Below, piece by piece: positions 15,948 to 24,568 of a stretch of 35,292 nt of DNA (position 1 is its first letter; each line of letters begins with the position of its first letter). Source of the DNA: Candidatus Poribacteria bacterium (GTDB lineage Bacteria > Poribacteria > WGA-4E > WGA-3G); contig JAPPIG010000124.1 of assembly GCA_028820635.1 (NCBI GenBank), positions 1-35,292 of the forward strand. The letters are read 5' to 3'. Position numbers and translations under genes: made by a program. The notes beneath the pieces were generated by a model that did not search any database, was not told where the DNA came from, and worked only from the letters and a program-made list of their open reading frames with translations.

Positions 15948-17000
15948 ATGAAAATGAGTCTCAATATCATGAAAAGAATGTTGAAAGTGTTCGTCAGCGC
16001 GTGCATAATTATCTGTATTTGCGCTGTTTATGTTGAAGCAGCAACCCGTGAATACTGGATTGCTGCCGAAAAAGTTGTTTGGAATTACGCACCGAGCGGC
16101 AAAAACCTCATCCGTCCAAAAATGGGATTCGGTGTTTGGGGAAAAGCATTATCGTATCATAAATATCGCTACATTCAATACACCGATAACACCTACACCA
16201 CACAGGTTGAACAACCGGAATGGATGGGCATCCTTGGACCTCAATTGCGTGCCGTGGAAGGTGATAACATTAAGGTGCATTTTCTCAATCGTGCTGACAA
16301 ACCGCTCAGTATACATGTGCACGGTTTGCAATATGATGAAGCAAACGAAGGAGCGGATATGAAAGGACCTGGCGGTTCTGTTTCTCCAGGCGGCAAGTTC
16401 ACGTATCATTGGGAAGTTGGGGAGGACGCTGCACCCGGTCCAAACGACCCATCATCTATTGTCTGGCTATATCATTCACATGTTGACGCGGTTACAGAGG
16501 TATACGATGGACTCATCGGAACTATTATTGTCACTAAAAAAGGGATGGAAAAATCAGAAACCGATGCACGTCCAAAAGATATTGACAAATCCTTTACCAC
16601 GCTATTTCTCATCTTCAATGAAAACGAGCGTGAAGTAGCCGAAGGTGGACAGCATGAAGTTTATGAATCCGATGAAGAAGCAGAAGAAGGAAATCTCAAA
16701 CATGCGATAAACGGATATATCTTCGGAAATTTAAAAGGTTTAGAAGTAGAACAAGGGGATAGAGTCCGTTGGCATCTGATCGGATTAGGGACGGAAGTAG
16801 ATATGCACACGGCACATTGGCACGGTCAAACTGTCTTAAATAACGGTAAACGCACAGACGTTGTTGATCTGCTACCGGGCAGTATGGTCACTGTAGATAT
16901 GGTAGCAAGAATGCCAGGGAATTGGCTCTATCATTGCCACGTTGCCGACCATATTACAGCAGGGATGAATACGCGTTGGCGAGTCATACCTAAACGTTAG
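15948..17000 (+). CDS. Two-domain multicopper oxidase
   Basis: A 350-residue secreted oxidase (signal peptide with MKRMLKVF...AVYVEA before ATREYW). The four copper-ligand blocks are all present: HVHG (123-126), HSH (176-178), HTAHWHG (287-293) and HCHVADHITAGM (329-340), which supplies the type-1 cysteine, histidine and axial methionine. Domain 1 has WLYHSH without a cysteine, so only domain 2 has a type-1 site, as in small laccases. The activity could be ferroxidase, laccase or cuprous oxidase. A longer reading starts at TTG 15918, but ATG at 15948 (or 15969, the natural signal-peptide start) is preferred. The neighbouring iron importer suggests ferroxidase. Confidence 0.88.
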   Translation: MKMSLNIMKRMLKVFVSACIIICICAVYVEAATREYWIAAEKVVWNYAPSGKNLIRPKMGFGVWGKALSYHKYRYIQYTDNTYTTQVEQPEWMGILGPQLRAVEGDNIKVHFLNRADKPLSIHVHGLQYDEANEGADMKGPGGSVSPGGKFTYHWEVGEDAAPGPNDPSSIVWLYHSHVDAVTEVYDGLIGTIIVTKKGMEKSETDARPKDIDKSFTTLFLIFNENEREVAEGGQHEVYESDEEAEEGNLKHAINGYIFGNLKGLEVEQGDRVRWHLIGLGTEVDMHTAHWHGQTVLNNGKRTDVVDLLPGSMVTVDMVARMPGNWLYHCHVADHITAGMNTRWRVIPKR

Positions 17001-17028
17001 GCTGACAGACACAACTATTTCGAACTTT

Positions 17029-17057
17029 TTGACGTAATGTTTGCCAAAATATATAAT
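17029..17057 (+). promoter_or_regulatory. Sigma-70 promoter of the iron-importer operon
   Basis: TTGACG at 17029-17034 and a perfect TATAAT at 17052-17057 are 17 bases apart. The initial transcribed segment GCGAAC follows the -10 box, exactly as at 19776. Confidence 0.7.
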
Positions 17058-17107
17058 GCGAACCTTTCTATTTTTCGTTGATTAGACAATTTGTAATTCA
17101 TTAAAAT

Positions 17108-17113
17108 AAGGAG
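17108..17113 (+). promoter_or_regulatory. Shine-Dalgarno that decides the start at 17120
   Basis: AAGGAG touches the first possible ATG (17114), which is too close, but lies 6 bases before the second ATG (17120). The second ATG is therefore the likely start. Confidence 0.75.
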
Positions 17114-17119
17114 ATGATT

Positions 17120-18130
17120 ATGTTTAAAAACCGATCCATTATATTCAATTATTTTTTTTCAATCTTTCTGTTGCTCGTCTTTATTGGAACGTTGCATGCT
17201 GAAACAATAACGCTTTATTCCGGACGAAGTAAAAGTCTCGTTGATCCGATTATTCAGCAGTTCGAAAAAGAAACCGGCATTGAAGTAAAGGTGAATTATG
17301 CCAATACGACACAGTTAGCAGCGAAACTCTTGACTGAAGGCAAAAAAAGTCCTGCCGCACTATTTTGGGCACAAGACGCTGGTGCACTCGGTGCTGTTAG
17401 CAAAGAGAAGTTGTTTGAAAATTTACCGAAATCTATTCTCAATAAAGTTCCGAAAATCTTCCGCCACGATGATGGATACTGGATTGCGACAAGTGGTAGA
17501 GCACGCGTTCTTGCCTATTCATCTGAACGCGTTAAAACGGAAGATCTCCCTGAAAGTGTTTTTGAGTTAACACAATCGAAGTGGCGTGACAAAGTCGGTT
17601 GGGCACCACTCAATGCCTCATTCCAAGCATTTGTAACAGCGATGCGTGAACAAGTCGGTGAAAAACGTACCGAAAAATGGCTACGCGATATGAAAGACAA
17701 CGGCACAAAAACCTATCCTAAGAATACACCGATTATAGAAGCCCTTGATGCAGGTGAAATTGATCTCGGCTTACCAAATCATTACTATCTCTTCCGTTTT
17801 AAAAAGGGAAATTCAAAATTTCCAGTGGAACAGACCTTCTTTAAAGCAAAGGATGCAGGAAATCTTGTAAATGTTGCCGGAATTGGATTATTAAAGAATA
17901 GCGATAATAAGAAAACTGCTCTTAAGTTCATCGAATTTCTCCTCTCCCCTAAAGCGCAACAGTACTTTGTGAGTGAAGTTTTTGAATACCCTGTGACTGA
18001 AGGCGTGATACCGAATGCCAATTTGTTGCCCTTAGAAGAATTGCTTAAAATAGTGCCGAAATTCGACTTAAATGAGATGGACGATCTTGAAGGCACTATC
18101 AAACTCCTTCGGCGTGCAGGCATTATGTAG
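17120..18130 (+). CDS. Ferric-iron ABC transporter substrate-binding protein
   Basis: A 336-residue periplasmic binding protein of the FbpA/FutA/AfuA cluster. After a signal peptide ending in LHA, the mature N-terminus reads ETITLYSGRSKSLVDPIIQQFE, the classic opening of this group. FxAQDAGALG and the tandem tyrosines in NHYYLF (Y222-Y223) match the iron-coordinating tyrosine dyad of FbpA. GWAPLNASFQAF and the C-terminal SPKAQQYF complete the pattern. It likely delivers ferric iron (or an iron complex) to the permease that begins 33 bases downstream. Its own promoter and Shine-Dalgarno are evident. No iron-box search could be done. Confidence 0.88.
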   Translation: MFKNRSIIFNYFFSIFLLLVFIGTLHAETITLYSGRSKSLVDPIIQQFEKETGIEVKVNYANTTQLAAKLLTEGKKSPAALFWAQDAGALGAVSKEKLFENLPKSILNKVPKIFRHDDGYWIATSGRARVLAYSSERVKTEDLPESVFELTQSKWRDKVGWAPLNASFQAFVTAMREQVGEKRTEKWLRDMKDNGTKTYPKNTPIIEALDAGEIDLGLPNHYYLFRFKKGNSKFPVEQTFFKAKDAGNLVNVAGIGLLKNSDNKKTALKFIEFLLSPKAQQYFVSEVFEYPVTEGVIPNANLLPLEELLKIVPKFDLNEMDDLEGTIKLLRRAGIM

Positions 18131-18163
18131 GTAGAGTTAGTAATTGCTTGATGGGATATTGAG

Positions 18164-19732
18164 GTGAATACCAATACACAACGCACTTATTTTCACGTTG
18201 GGCAGAAATGGCACTTCTTCATCCCCGCAATCGTTGTCGCTATCAGTGGATTGATTCCATTAGGGTATCTGATTGCAAAAGCATTTGATGTTGAAAGTGC
18301 TGAGCTGGTGGAAAATCTGTTTCGCTGGCGAAACGCGAAACTTTTCCTTAACACGCTTTTGTTGACGGTTGGCGTTCTTATTCTTGATATCCTTTTGGCA
18401 ACTCCTGCGGCATGGTTGACCACCCACTCGGACCTCCGAGGCAAACGAATTTTTAGTGTTCTATGTGCGTTGCCATTGGCCATCCCGGGCTATGTGATGG
18501 CTTACGCGCTCTTGGCAATCGGTGGCAATAACGGTATATTTGCCGCACTTTTTGGTAAAAGCCTCCCACGTCTTAGCGGATACTGGGGGGCTTTAATCGC
18601 GCTTTCCTTTTACACGAGTCCTTATCTCTTTCTGAATTTACGCTCAGCACTCTTAGGACTTGACCCGAGTCTTGAAGAATCAGCACGAAGCCTGGGCTGC
18701 CGACAGTTCGGCGTTTTCATACGTGTTATCCTTCCGCAACTTCGTCCAGCATTCTATGCAGCAGGATTGCTTATCTGCTTACATGTGCTTGGTGATTTCG
18801 GTGTTGTCTCGTTGATGCGTTACGAGACATTTAGTTATGCGCTCTACATTGAATATAGAATTTACACGCCGTCTGCACAGAACTATGCTGCGTGGCTTGC
18901 GTTAATACTTCTTGCCTTTACCGGTTGCTTGCTCTACCTTGAAACGCGTTTGCTAAGTAAGACGGTGCTGCATCGTGCAGGACATGGCACTTCTCGGCAC
19001 CGGACCTTAACCCCACTACACAAATGGAAACGTGCAGGATACCTTTATTTAAGTTTACTGTTCATTGCAACTGTGGGAATACCTGCGGGGACAGTGTTTT
19101 TGTGGGTGTTCAGAGGCTTTGAGGTATCGGCATTAAATGGGGTGTTGGAAGCGTTAGTCGGTTCTGTAGGGGTTGCAGTACCATCCGCTGTAGGCTGTGC
19201 AGTTTTAGCTGTACCGTTTGCGTATATTGGAGTGCGTTATTCTTCACGTTTCTCAAACACATTAGCGCGTATCCCTTATATCATTTACGCGATTCCACCA
19301 CTGGCATTTGCACTATCAATTATCTTTTTTCTTGGAAGTCGTGAAACTATAATTGTCCTAATCTTCGCGTGTATTCTTCACTTCCTTGCAGAAGCGACAG
19401 GACCTGTACGTAGTTCGCTCTATCAAGCCTCACCTCACTTGGAAGAAGCAGCACGATCACTCGGATGTTCACCTATTCAAGCATTTTTCAGGACCTTATT
19501 TCCACTCCTCACGCGCGGCATGTTGACAGCCACCGCCCTCGTTTTCCTCGCCACGATGAAAGAATTGCCGCTGACCTTCTTACTCCGTCCCCCCGAATAT
19601 GAGACTTTAGCCGTCAATGTATGGGATTACACAGGAGAAGCGATGTTCGCACAAGCGGCACCTTATGCATTTGTAATCCTTATTTTTTCTGCTCTCTTTA
19701 TCAGTCCTCTCATCCATAAAGAGGAAAAATGA
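18164..19732 (+). CDS. Ferric-iron type ABC transporter double permease
   Basis: A 522-residue membrane protein made of two fused permease halves, each with about six helices, as in FbpB/SfuB. Each half carries the ATPase-docking EAA loop: EESARSLGC (171-179) and EEAARSLGC (427-435). Function is import of ferric iron across the inner membrane together with the preceding binding protein. The start is GTG at 18164; no stronger start is available because of a stop just upstream. The cognate ATPase gene (FbpC), which often follows, is absent: the next 297 bp are non-coding and the next gene is unrelated. The ATPase must be encoded elsewhere. Confidence 0.88.
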   Translation: MNTNTQRTYFHVGQKWHFFIPAIVVAISGLIPLGYLIAKAFDVESAELVENLFRWRNAKLFLNTLLLTVGVLILDILLATPAAWLTTHSDLRGKRIFSVLCALPLAIPGYVMAYALLAIGGNNGIFAALFGKSLPRLSGYWGALIALSFYTSPYLFLNLRSALLGLDPSLEESARSLGCRQFGVFIRVILPQLRPAFYAAGLLICLHVLGDFGVVSLMRYETFSYALYIEYRIYTPSAQNYAAWLALILLAFTGCLLYLETRLLSKTVLHRAGHGTSRHRTLTPLHKWKRAGYLYLSLLFIATVGIPAGTVFLWVFRGFEVSALNGVLEALVGSVGVAVPSAVGCAVLAVPFAYIGVRYSSRFSNTLARIPYIIYAIPPLAFALSIIFFLGSRETIIVLIFACILHFLAEATGPVRSSLYQASPHLEEAARSLGCSPIQAFFRTLFPLLTRGMLTATALVFLATMKELPLTFLLRPPEYETLAVNVWDYTGEAMFAQAAPYAFVILIFSALFISPLIHKEEK

Positions 19733-19751
19733 CACAATTTTTCAACAATTC

Positions 19752-19781
19752 TTGGATATATTTGTCTAATTCTGATATAAT
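19752..19781 (+). promoter_or_regulatory. Extended -10 promoter before the DUF4956 gene
   Basis: TTGGAT at 19752-19757 and TATAAT at 19776-19781 with an 18-base spacer; the -10 is preceded by TGA, an extended -10 (TGnTATAAT). The following GCGAAC is identical to that after the promoter at 17052. It lies about 250 bases before the gene because a miniature element sits in between. Confidence 0.6.
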
Positions 19782-19793
19782 GCGAACATATTA

Positions 19794-19956
19794 TAGTGGA
19801 TTTTAGAATTACTTTGACACTTTAGGGTAGGAGGGAACTCCGATTCCCGACTGTCTACTAATGTGTCGCGATTTATAAATCGCTCCAGCCGAATGCCATG
19901 CGCGCATTTGGCGTTGATTCACAGAAAATGTGTCAACTTATTTATGTATTTCACTA
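19794..19956. mobile_element. 163-bp TA-flanked MITE-like element
   Basis: Ends TAGTGGATTTT and ATTTCACTA form imperfect inverted repeats (outermost 7 bases TATAGTG/CACTATA perfect) with TA on both sides (19792-19793, 19957-19958). Its interior contains GATTCCCGACT and a GTCGCGATTTATAAATCGC hairpin, both of which recur in decayed form at 28928-28980. It lies between the promoter at 19752 and the DUF4956 gene. Together with the promoter it fills the 297-bp gap 19733-20029. Confidence 0.6.
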
Positions 19957-20029
19957 TAATTGATGATTGAATGTCAGTCATCGGTTATCGGCATTTCATT
20001 ATACCTACATATATTATGGAATACATATT

Positions 20030-20680
20030 TTGTTAGATTTTTTTACGCTACCGTCGTATGCCGAACTTGGTGCAAATGCGCTCAGAATACTCCTATCCTT
20101 TGCATTGGGCGTGTTTATTGTGCTTATCTATCAGTGGACACACGCCAAATCTCCACAAAAATCATTTACTGATACCCTTATCATCTTGTGTATGCTGATT
20201 TCAGTGGTGATGGTCATCATTGGTGATAGCATTGCACGTGCATTTAGTCTTGTAGGAGCACTCTCAATTATTCGTTTTCGCACGGCAATCCAAGACCCGC
20301 GCGATATCGGCTTTGTTTTTTTCGCGTTAGCAGCGGGGATGGCTGTTGGTGCTGGAAGCCCAGCAATTGCAGTTATCGCTACGTTCCTTATCGGTATTAT
20401 TATTCTCTGCATGTACTACTGGCATCAACATTTTGTAAAGAATAACGAGTTTATCCTTGAGATTTGCTTGCCACCTGACCAACCATCTGAAACCGTTTAT
20501 CGCTCTATTTTTGATAAACACATCACTTATGAACGCTTAATTGATAAACGGATTAAAAAATCAAAAGTCGTTGAACTAAACTTCAGGATTAAATTGGCAA
20601 ATCCTGATAAATGGACTGCACTTTACAATGAACTCTCGGAACATGAAAACATCACTGAAGTCAAATTAGATAAAGAGTAA
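20030..20680 (+). CDS. DUF4956 integral membrane protein
   Basis: About 216 residues from a TTG at 20030. Four hydrophobic helices are followed by a cytosolic C-terminal domain. The signature IARAFSLVGALSIIRFRT followed by DPRDIGFVFFALAAGMAVG is the hallmark of the DUF4956 family. Family members are commonly found with CotH kinase genes and VTC-type polyphosphate polymerase genes; here CotH follows after 58 bases, but no VTC gene is present. The start is uncertain: TTG at 19967 gives a longer reading with an unlikely N-terminus crossing the end of the upstream element; 20030 fits the family opening better. Biochemical role unknown. Confidence 0.75.
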   Translation: MLDFFTLPSYAELGANALRILLSFALGVFIVLIYQWTHAKSPQKSFTDTLIILCMLISVVMVIIGDSIARAFSLVGALSIIRFRTAIQDPRDIGFVFFALAAGMAVGAGSPAIAVIATFLIGIIILCMYYWHQHFVKNNEFILEICLPPDQPSETVYRSIFDKHITYERLIDKRIKKSKVVELNFRIKLANPDKWTALYNELSEHENITEVKLDKE

Positions 20681-20727
20681 ATACGAACCCTTTTGTTCCT
20701 GAGTTGTCTAAATTCAAAATAACAAGA

Positions 20728-20732
20728 TGGAG
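20728..20732 (+). promoter_or_regulatory. Shine-Dalgarno that decides the start at 20739
   Basis: TGGAG overlaps the upstream ATG at 20727 and sits 6 bases before ATG 20739, which also begins a cleaner signal peptide (MKHIKLIALIG). The second ATG is therefore preferred. Confidence 0.7.
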
Positions 20733-20738
20733 AATATC

Positions 20739-23219
20739 ATGAAACATATAAAACTAATAGCACTTATTGGCATATTTTTCTGCATTGCAATGTATACATA
20801 CACCCAAGAAAATAAAGACGCACCAAAACTTTCAGAGGAACAGAAGCGATTTGACCTTGATGGAAACGGCACGCTAAGTCCTGAAGAAAGCCAACTCATG
20901 CTTCGAATCACAGGTTTAGAAGCATTCACAGGTAGCAAGTTAAGCCAAGAAGAAATTAAGAAAATCGCCAGCAGTCCACCTCCTAATATTGCCCCTGGAC
21001 AACGTGGTGGTCCTCCTGGTTTTGGCGGTGGTAGACGTGGACCGCGCCCTGCCGAAAAACTGGTCACACAATTTGATACAAATAAGGATGGAAAATTGAC
21101 GGGTGATGAGCGGAAGGCGGTACTTGAAGCGCGTGGGGACGCATATTCACCTGAACAACGTGCTGGAACTCCGATAGGTAATATTGATAACGATGTGGAA
21201 GTGAGTCTTACTTCCACGCCAAAAGACTCACCCGAATTCTATGATGCGGGGACACTCCGTACCCTATACCTCCGCTTCCATGACGAAGATTGGTATGCGC
21301 AACTAAACGCATTTTATCGCACAGACGTTGAAGTGCCAGCGGAATTAGTCGTTGACGGAAAAGTTTATCCAGAGGTTGGTGTCCGTTTCCGTGGCACTTC
21401 GTCCTATTTCACTGTTGAATCTGCGAAGAAGTCATTCAACATTGCCGTTGACTATGGCGACGATAGCCAACGTCTCTACGGTTATAAGACACTTAACCTA
21501 CTCAACGGTCACGTTGATCCATCTTTCCTTCGTGAAGTGCTTTTTAATCAAATTGCACGCGATTATATACCCGCTATGAAAACTAATTTTGTGAAACTGG
21601 TTATCAACGGTGAAAGTTGGGGTTTGTATATCAACCTGCAGCAATATAACAAAGATTTTCTGGATGAGTGGTTCGGCACAAGAGATGGTGTCCGTTGGAA
21701 AGTTGGTCCCGGCGGTGGCGCGTTGACTTATGCTGGAGACGATACAGAAGCATATCAAAGAACTTATCAACTGAAGACAGCAAATGTCGAAAATCCATGG
21801 AAAAACCTCATTGCACTCTGTGAGATGCTTGACGCTAAAACGCCTAATGCAAAATTAGAAACGGATTTACCAGCGATATTTAACGTTGACCGTGCCTTGT
21901 GGCAATTGGCTGTTTCAAACGTCTTTATGGATGACGATAGTTACATCCATAAAGGTGGAGATTTTTCCATTTATCAGGATGTCAACGAAAGATTCCATCT
22001 CATCTCCCACGACAACAACGAAACTTTTAGGTTCGGGGGCGAGCGCCGTGGCGGCGGTGGACCCGGTGGCAGAGGAGGCCCTGGCGGATGGTCTTGGGGA
22101 GAATTGATATTAGGCACGGTATCTCCGACAACACACGCTGAAAATCCGATGCGCCCTGTTATTAGCCGTTTGCTTGACATTCCAGAATGGAAAGCGCGGT
22201 ATATTGCACACGTACGTACAGTGGTAGATGAGTGGTTGGATTGGGAGGTGTTGGAACCGGTCATCAAAGAATATCATACGCTCATTGATGCAGAAGTCCA
22301 AAAAGACGATAAAAAACTTGACAGTTACCAAAGATTTGTGGAGAGTATTGATGGCGACGAAGGCGGACGCATACCGAGTTTTAAGCGATATGTAGCCCAA
22401 AGGCGAGAAGTGCTGCTCAATCATCCAGAATTGAGCAAACCGACACCGAAGATTGTTTCCGTTTCCACCCCTGAAAATCCTACATCAAATCAACCCGTTG
22501 AAATTACAGCGAAATTAGATAAAACTGTTGCAGCGGATTCAGTTCTATTGTATTATGGTACTGACCCGCATTCGGTTTTTAAACGGACGGAGATGTTAAA
22601 AAATGGAGATAAATTTGTCGGTAGCATTCCGAAATTTCCCGCAGAGACAACAGTTTATTATTATGTTGAAGCAAGCGCCGTAAAGACACACGGTACTACA
22701 GTTTTTTCACCTGCGCGCGCGGAGTTCGGGGCAGCCCATTACAAGGTTACATTACCTCAAGCGAAAGAGGTATCGGTTGTAATTAATGAACTCATGGCAA
22801 CCAATACCAATAGTATTGTCGATCCACAGGGGGATCATGACGACTGGCTTGAATTGCACAACATCACCGATACCCCGATGCTGCTTACCGGAATGTACCT
22901 CACTGATAAAACAGACAACCCCAGAAAATGGGAATTCCCTAAAAACACAACTATCCCACCGCGTGGCTACTTAATTGTATGGTTAGATGAAGATGGAAAA
23001 GCGTCGGAAGGACTCCATGCCAATTTTAAATTATCTGCTAAAGGTGAAACTGTCATGCTCGTGGATACAGATGCACGTGGGAATCAGGTGATAGATACAA
23101 TCACATTTGGGAAGCAGAAAAAAGATACCGCCATCGGCAGATTGCCAAATGCGAGCGGTACTTTCCAAGCTGTGCAGATGACACCGGGAACACAAAACAG
23201 TCAAAAGAAAATAAAATAA
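20739..23219 (+). CDS. Secreted CotH-family protein with EF-hands and lamin-tail domain
   Basis: An 826-residue exported protein. After the signal peptide come two EF-hand loops, DLDGNGTLSPEE (39-50) and DTNKDGKLTGDE (113-124), separated by a Gly/Pro/Arg-rich linker. The central part (about 190-550) is a CotH kinase domain: VGVRFRGTSSYF, KKSFNIAVDYG, LYGYKTLNLLNGHVDPSFLRE, NGESWGLYINLQQ and HDNNETFRFG, interrupted by a second Gly-rich insert near 435-455. The C-terminus (about 680-826) is a lamin-tail domain with VINELMATN, DWLELHN and GYLIVWLDEDG. CotH in spores is a protein kinase; here the role is a guess (cell-surface phosphorylation or matrix). Confidence 0.85.
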   Translation: MKHIKLIALIGIFFCIAMYTYTQENKDAPKLSEEQKRFDLDGNGTLSPEESQLMLRITGLEAFTGSKLSQEEIKKIASSPPPNIAPGQRGGPPGFGGGRRGPRPAEKLVTQFDTNKDGKLTGDERKAVLEARGDAYSPEQRAGTPIGNIDNDVEVSLTSTPKDSPEFYDAGTLRTLYLRFHDEDWYAQLNAFYRTDVEVPAELVVDGKVYPEVGVRFRGTSSYFTVESAKKSFNIAVDYGDDSQRLYGYKTLNLLNGHVDPSFLREVLFNQIARDYIPAMKTNFVKLVINGESWGLYINLQQYNKDFLDEWFGTRDGVRWKVGPGGGALTYAGDDTEAYQRTYQLKTANVENPWKNLIALCEMLDAKTPNAKLETDLPAIFNVDRALWQLAVSNVFMDDDSYIHKGGDFSIYQDVNERFHLISHDNNETFRFGGERRGGGGPGGRGGPGGWSWGELILGTVSPTTHAENPMRPVISRLLDIPEWKARYIAHVRTVVDEWLDWEVLEPVIKEYHTLIDAEVQKDDKKLDSYQRFVESIDGDEGGRIPSFKRYVAQRREVLLNHPELSKPTPKIVSVSTPENPTSNQPVEITAKLDKTVAADSVLLYYGTDPHSVFKRTEMLKNGDKFVGSIPKFPAETTVYYYVEASAVKTHGTTVFSPARAEFGAAHYKVTLPQAKEVSVVINELMATNTNSIVDPQGDHDDWLELHNITDTPMLLTGMYLTDKTDNPRKWEFPKNTTIPPRGYLIVWLDEDGKASEGLHANFKLSAKGETVMLVDTDARGNQVIDTITFGKQKKDTAIGRLPNASGTFQAVQMTPGTQNSQKKIK

Positions 23220-23339
23220 CGGACATTCAAAAGAAAAACGAACCTTTCTGTTTGGGCTATGTCTATAGGTTAAAAGCGAAACTTAAAACCTAAATACAAC
23301 AAGACTTAGCAAGATACTTATGGTCTCTGGAGGAGATAA

Positions 23340-23960
23340 ATGTCCGTTACGACCCTTACTGCAGATATGGAAACCTATTCGGATATAGTTCAAGTGGAAG
23401 ATTTTGATAGCCAACAGGAACGCGAACTAATCTTGCGATGCCAAGAAAGAGATACTGCCGCAATGGGAACCCTCGTTGTGCAATATCAGCATTGGGTTTA
23501 CAACATCGCTTACGGCATACTTGGTCATCACGAAGATGCGCAAGATGCCGCACAAGATGCATTCCTTTCCGTTTGGCAGAACATTAACAAATTTCAGTTC
23601 CGATCTCAATTTTCCACGTGGCTGTACCGAATTGTCAAAAACAAATGCCTAAACGTTATTGACCAACGTAAACGTCGAAAGACAGAACCGATGGAGATTG
23701 ATGACTCACAACCTTGGGTACCGCTTGATACTGTGACCCCTGAACAAGAAGCACTGCGCTCCGAACAGAGTGAAATACTCCACGCTGCTCTCGGTAGACT
23801 AAAAGAGAGTTATAGAACTATATTAGTGCTGCGGGAATTGCGTGAACTCTCTTATGAAGAGATAGCGGAAGTCCTCGATTGCACGCTTGGACGCGTCAAA
23901 TCTCGTTTACATGAAGCACGAAAAGCTTTGAAAGATGAACTTGAACGTATTGATTGGTAA
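23340..23960 (+). CDS. ECF sigma factor (RpoE-like)
   Basis: A 206-residue extracytoplasmic-function sigma factor. Region 2 (about 45-112) includes YNIAYGILGHHEDAQDAAQD and FSTWLYRIVKNKCLNVIDQR (-10 recognition); region 4 (about 148-200) has LRELRELSYEEIAEVLD and the helix-turn-helix GRVKSRLHEARKAL. There is a 25-residue acidic N-terminal extension. GGAGGAG just before the ATG at 23340 fixes the start. The next genes are a zinc-type anti-sigma factor and an RseB-like sensor, so this is probably an envelope-stress regulator released from the membrane by the partner. The 120-bp spacer contains GAAACTT at 23278, a possible autoregulatory -35, but the -10 is not clear. Confidence 0.93.
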   Translation: MSVTTLTADMETYSDIVQVEDFDSQQERELILRCQERDTAAMGTLVVQYQHWVYNIAYGILGHHEDAQDAAQDAFLSVWQNINKFQFRSQFSTWLYRIVKNKCLNVIDQRKRRKTEPMEIDDSQPWVPLDTVTPEQEALRSEQSEILHAALGRLKESYRTILVLRELRELSYEEIAEVLDCTLGRVKSRLHEARKALKDELERIDW

Positions 23961-24049
23961 AGTAGTAGGCACACGCCGCTGTGTCGTAACCCTGAAGTAG
24001 AATGCACGTTCCGTAGTGCAACAACCTCTAACTAATTGAATTTAGAAAA

Positions 24050-24562
24050 ATGAAACATCAACGTATTCAAAAACAATTATCGGCATATTTAGATAATGAA
24101 TTAGCACCGGCTATGCACAAACAGGTGGATGACCATCTCCGAGACTGCCAAGAATGTGCAGACATGTTGGCAGATTTCAAGCAAAACCGGCAACAGATTT
24201 CTCAACTCGTGCATCCTGCGCCATCTATGAAGAATGCGGTTTTGGCAATGATCCGAGAAACCGAATCAACACCGCAGAATAAACTACTCGCAATATTTAG
24301 GCGTTGGATATTCCGTCCTTTCACAGTCGGTGCAACCGCCTTTTCAACGGTCTGCTTCGTCTTTGCGTTTTTCATCTTTACATATTCGCCTGCTCCTCAA
24401 TACGATGAACTCCTTGATTTCTATTTCGGTGTTCATACAGAAGAGGTCACGAATAATCCGTTGAAATCAAACGTCGCAACGCCACTTAGCAACCCCACAA
24501 CATTTACCGAAGATATGAATGAAGATACAGAAACATTGCTCAATCTGTATCTGGGTGAGTAA
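24050..24562 (+). CDS. Membrane zinc-type anti-sigma factor
   Basis: A 170-residue single-pass membrane protein. The N-terminal domain carries the ZAS motif H-x3-C-x2-C as HLRDCQEC (histidine 29, cysteines 33 and 36) within the usual LSAYLDNEL...HLRDC context, which in known proteins binds zinc and holds an ECF sigma factor. A transmembrane helix spans about residues 91-112 (FTVGATAFSTVCFVFAFFIF), leaving an extracytoplasmic tail of about 58 residues with no clear protease site. It lies 89 bases after the sigma gene and 6 bases before the RseB-like gene, indicating one operon. Confidence 0.88.
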   Translation: MKHQRIQKQLSAYLDNELAPAMHKQVDDHLRDCQECADMLADFKQNRQQISQLVHPAPSMKNAVLAMIRETESTPQNKLLAIFRRWIFRPFTVGATAFSTVCFVFAFFIFTYSPAPQYDELLDFYFGVHTEEVTNNPLKSNVATPLSNPTTFTEDMNEDTETLLNLYLGE

Positions 24563-24568
24563 TCCACT

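Noticed and set aside
19967..20029. An N-terminal extension of the DUF4956 protein from TTG 19967
   Set aside because: The extension (MNVSHRLSAFHYTYIYYGIHI) starts next to the end of the inserted element, has no ribosome binding site and does not resemble the family opening.
20714..21217. A 167-residue minus-strand reading frame opposite the start of the CotH gene
   Set aside because: It is antisense to a well-supported signal peptide and EF-hand region, is rich in Ser/Pro/Arg as expected for an antiparallel shadow, and has no recognisable motif.
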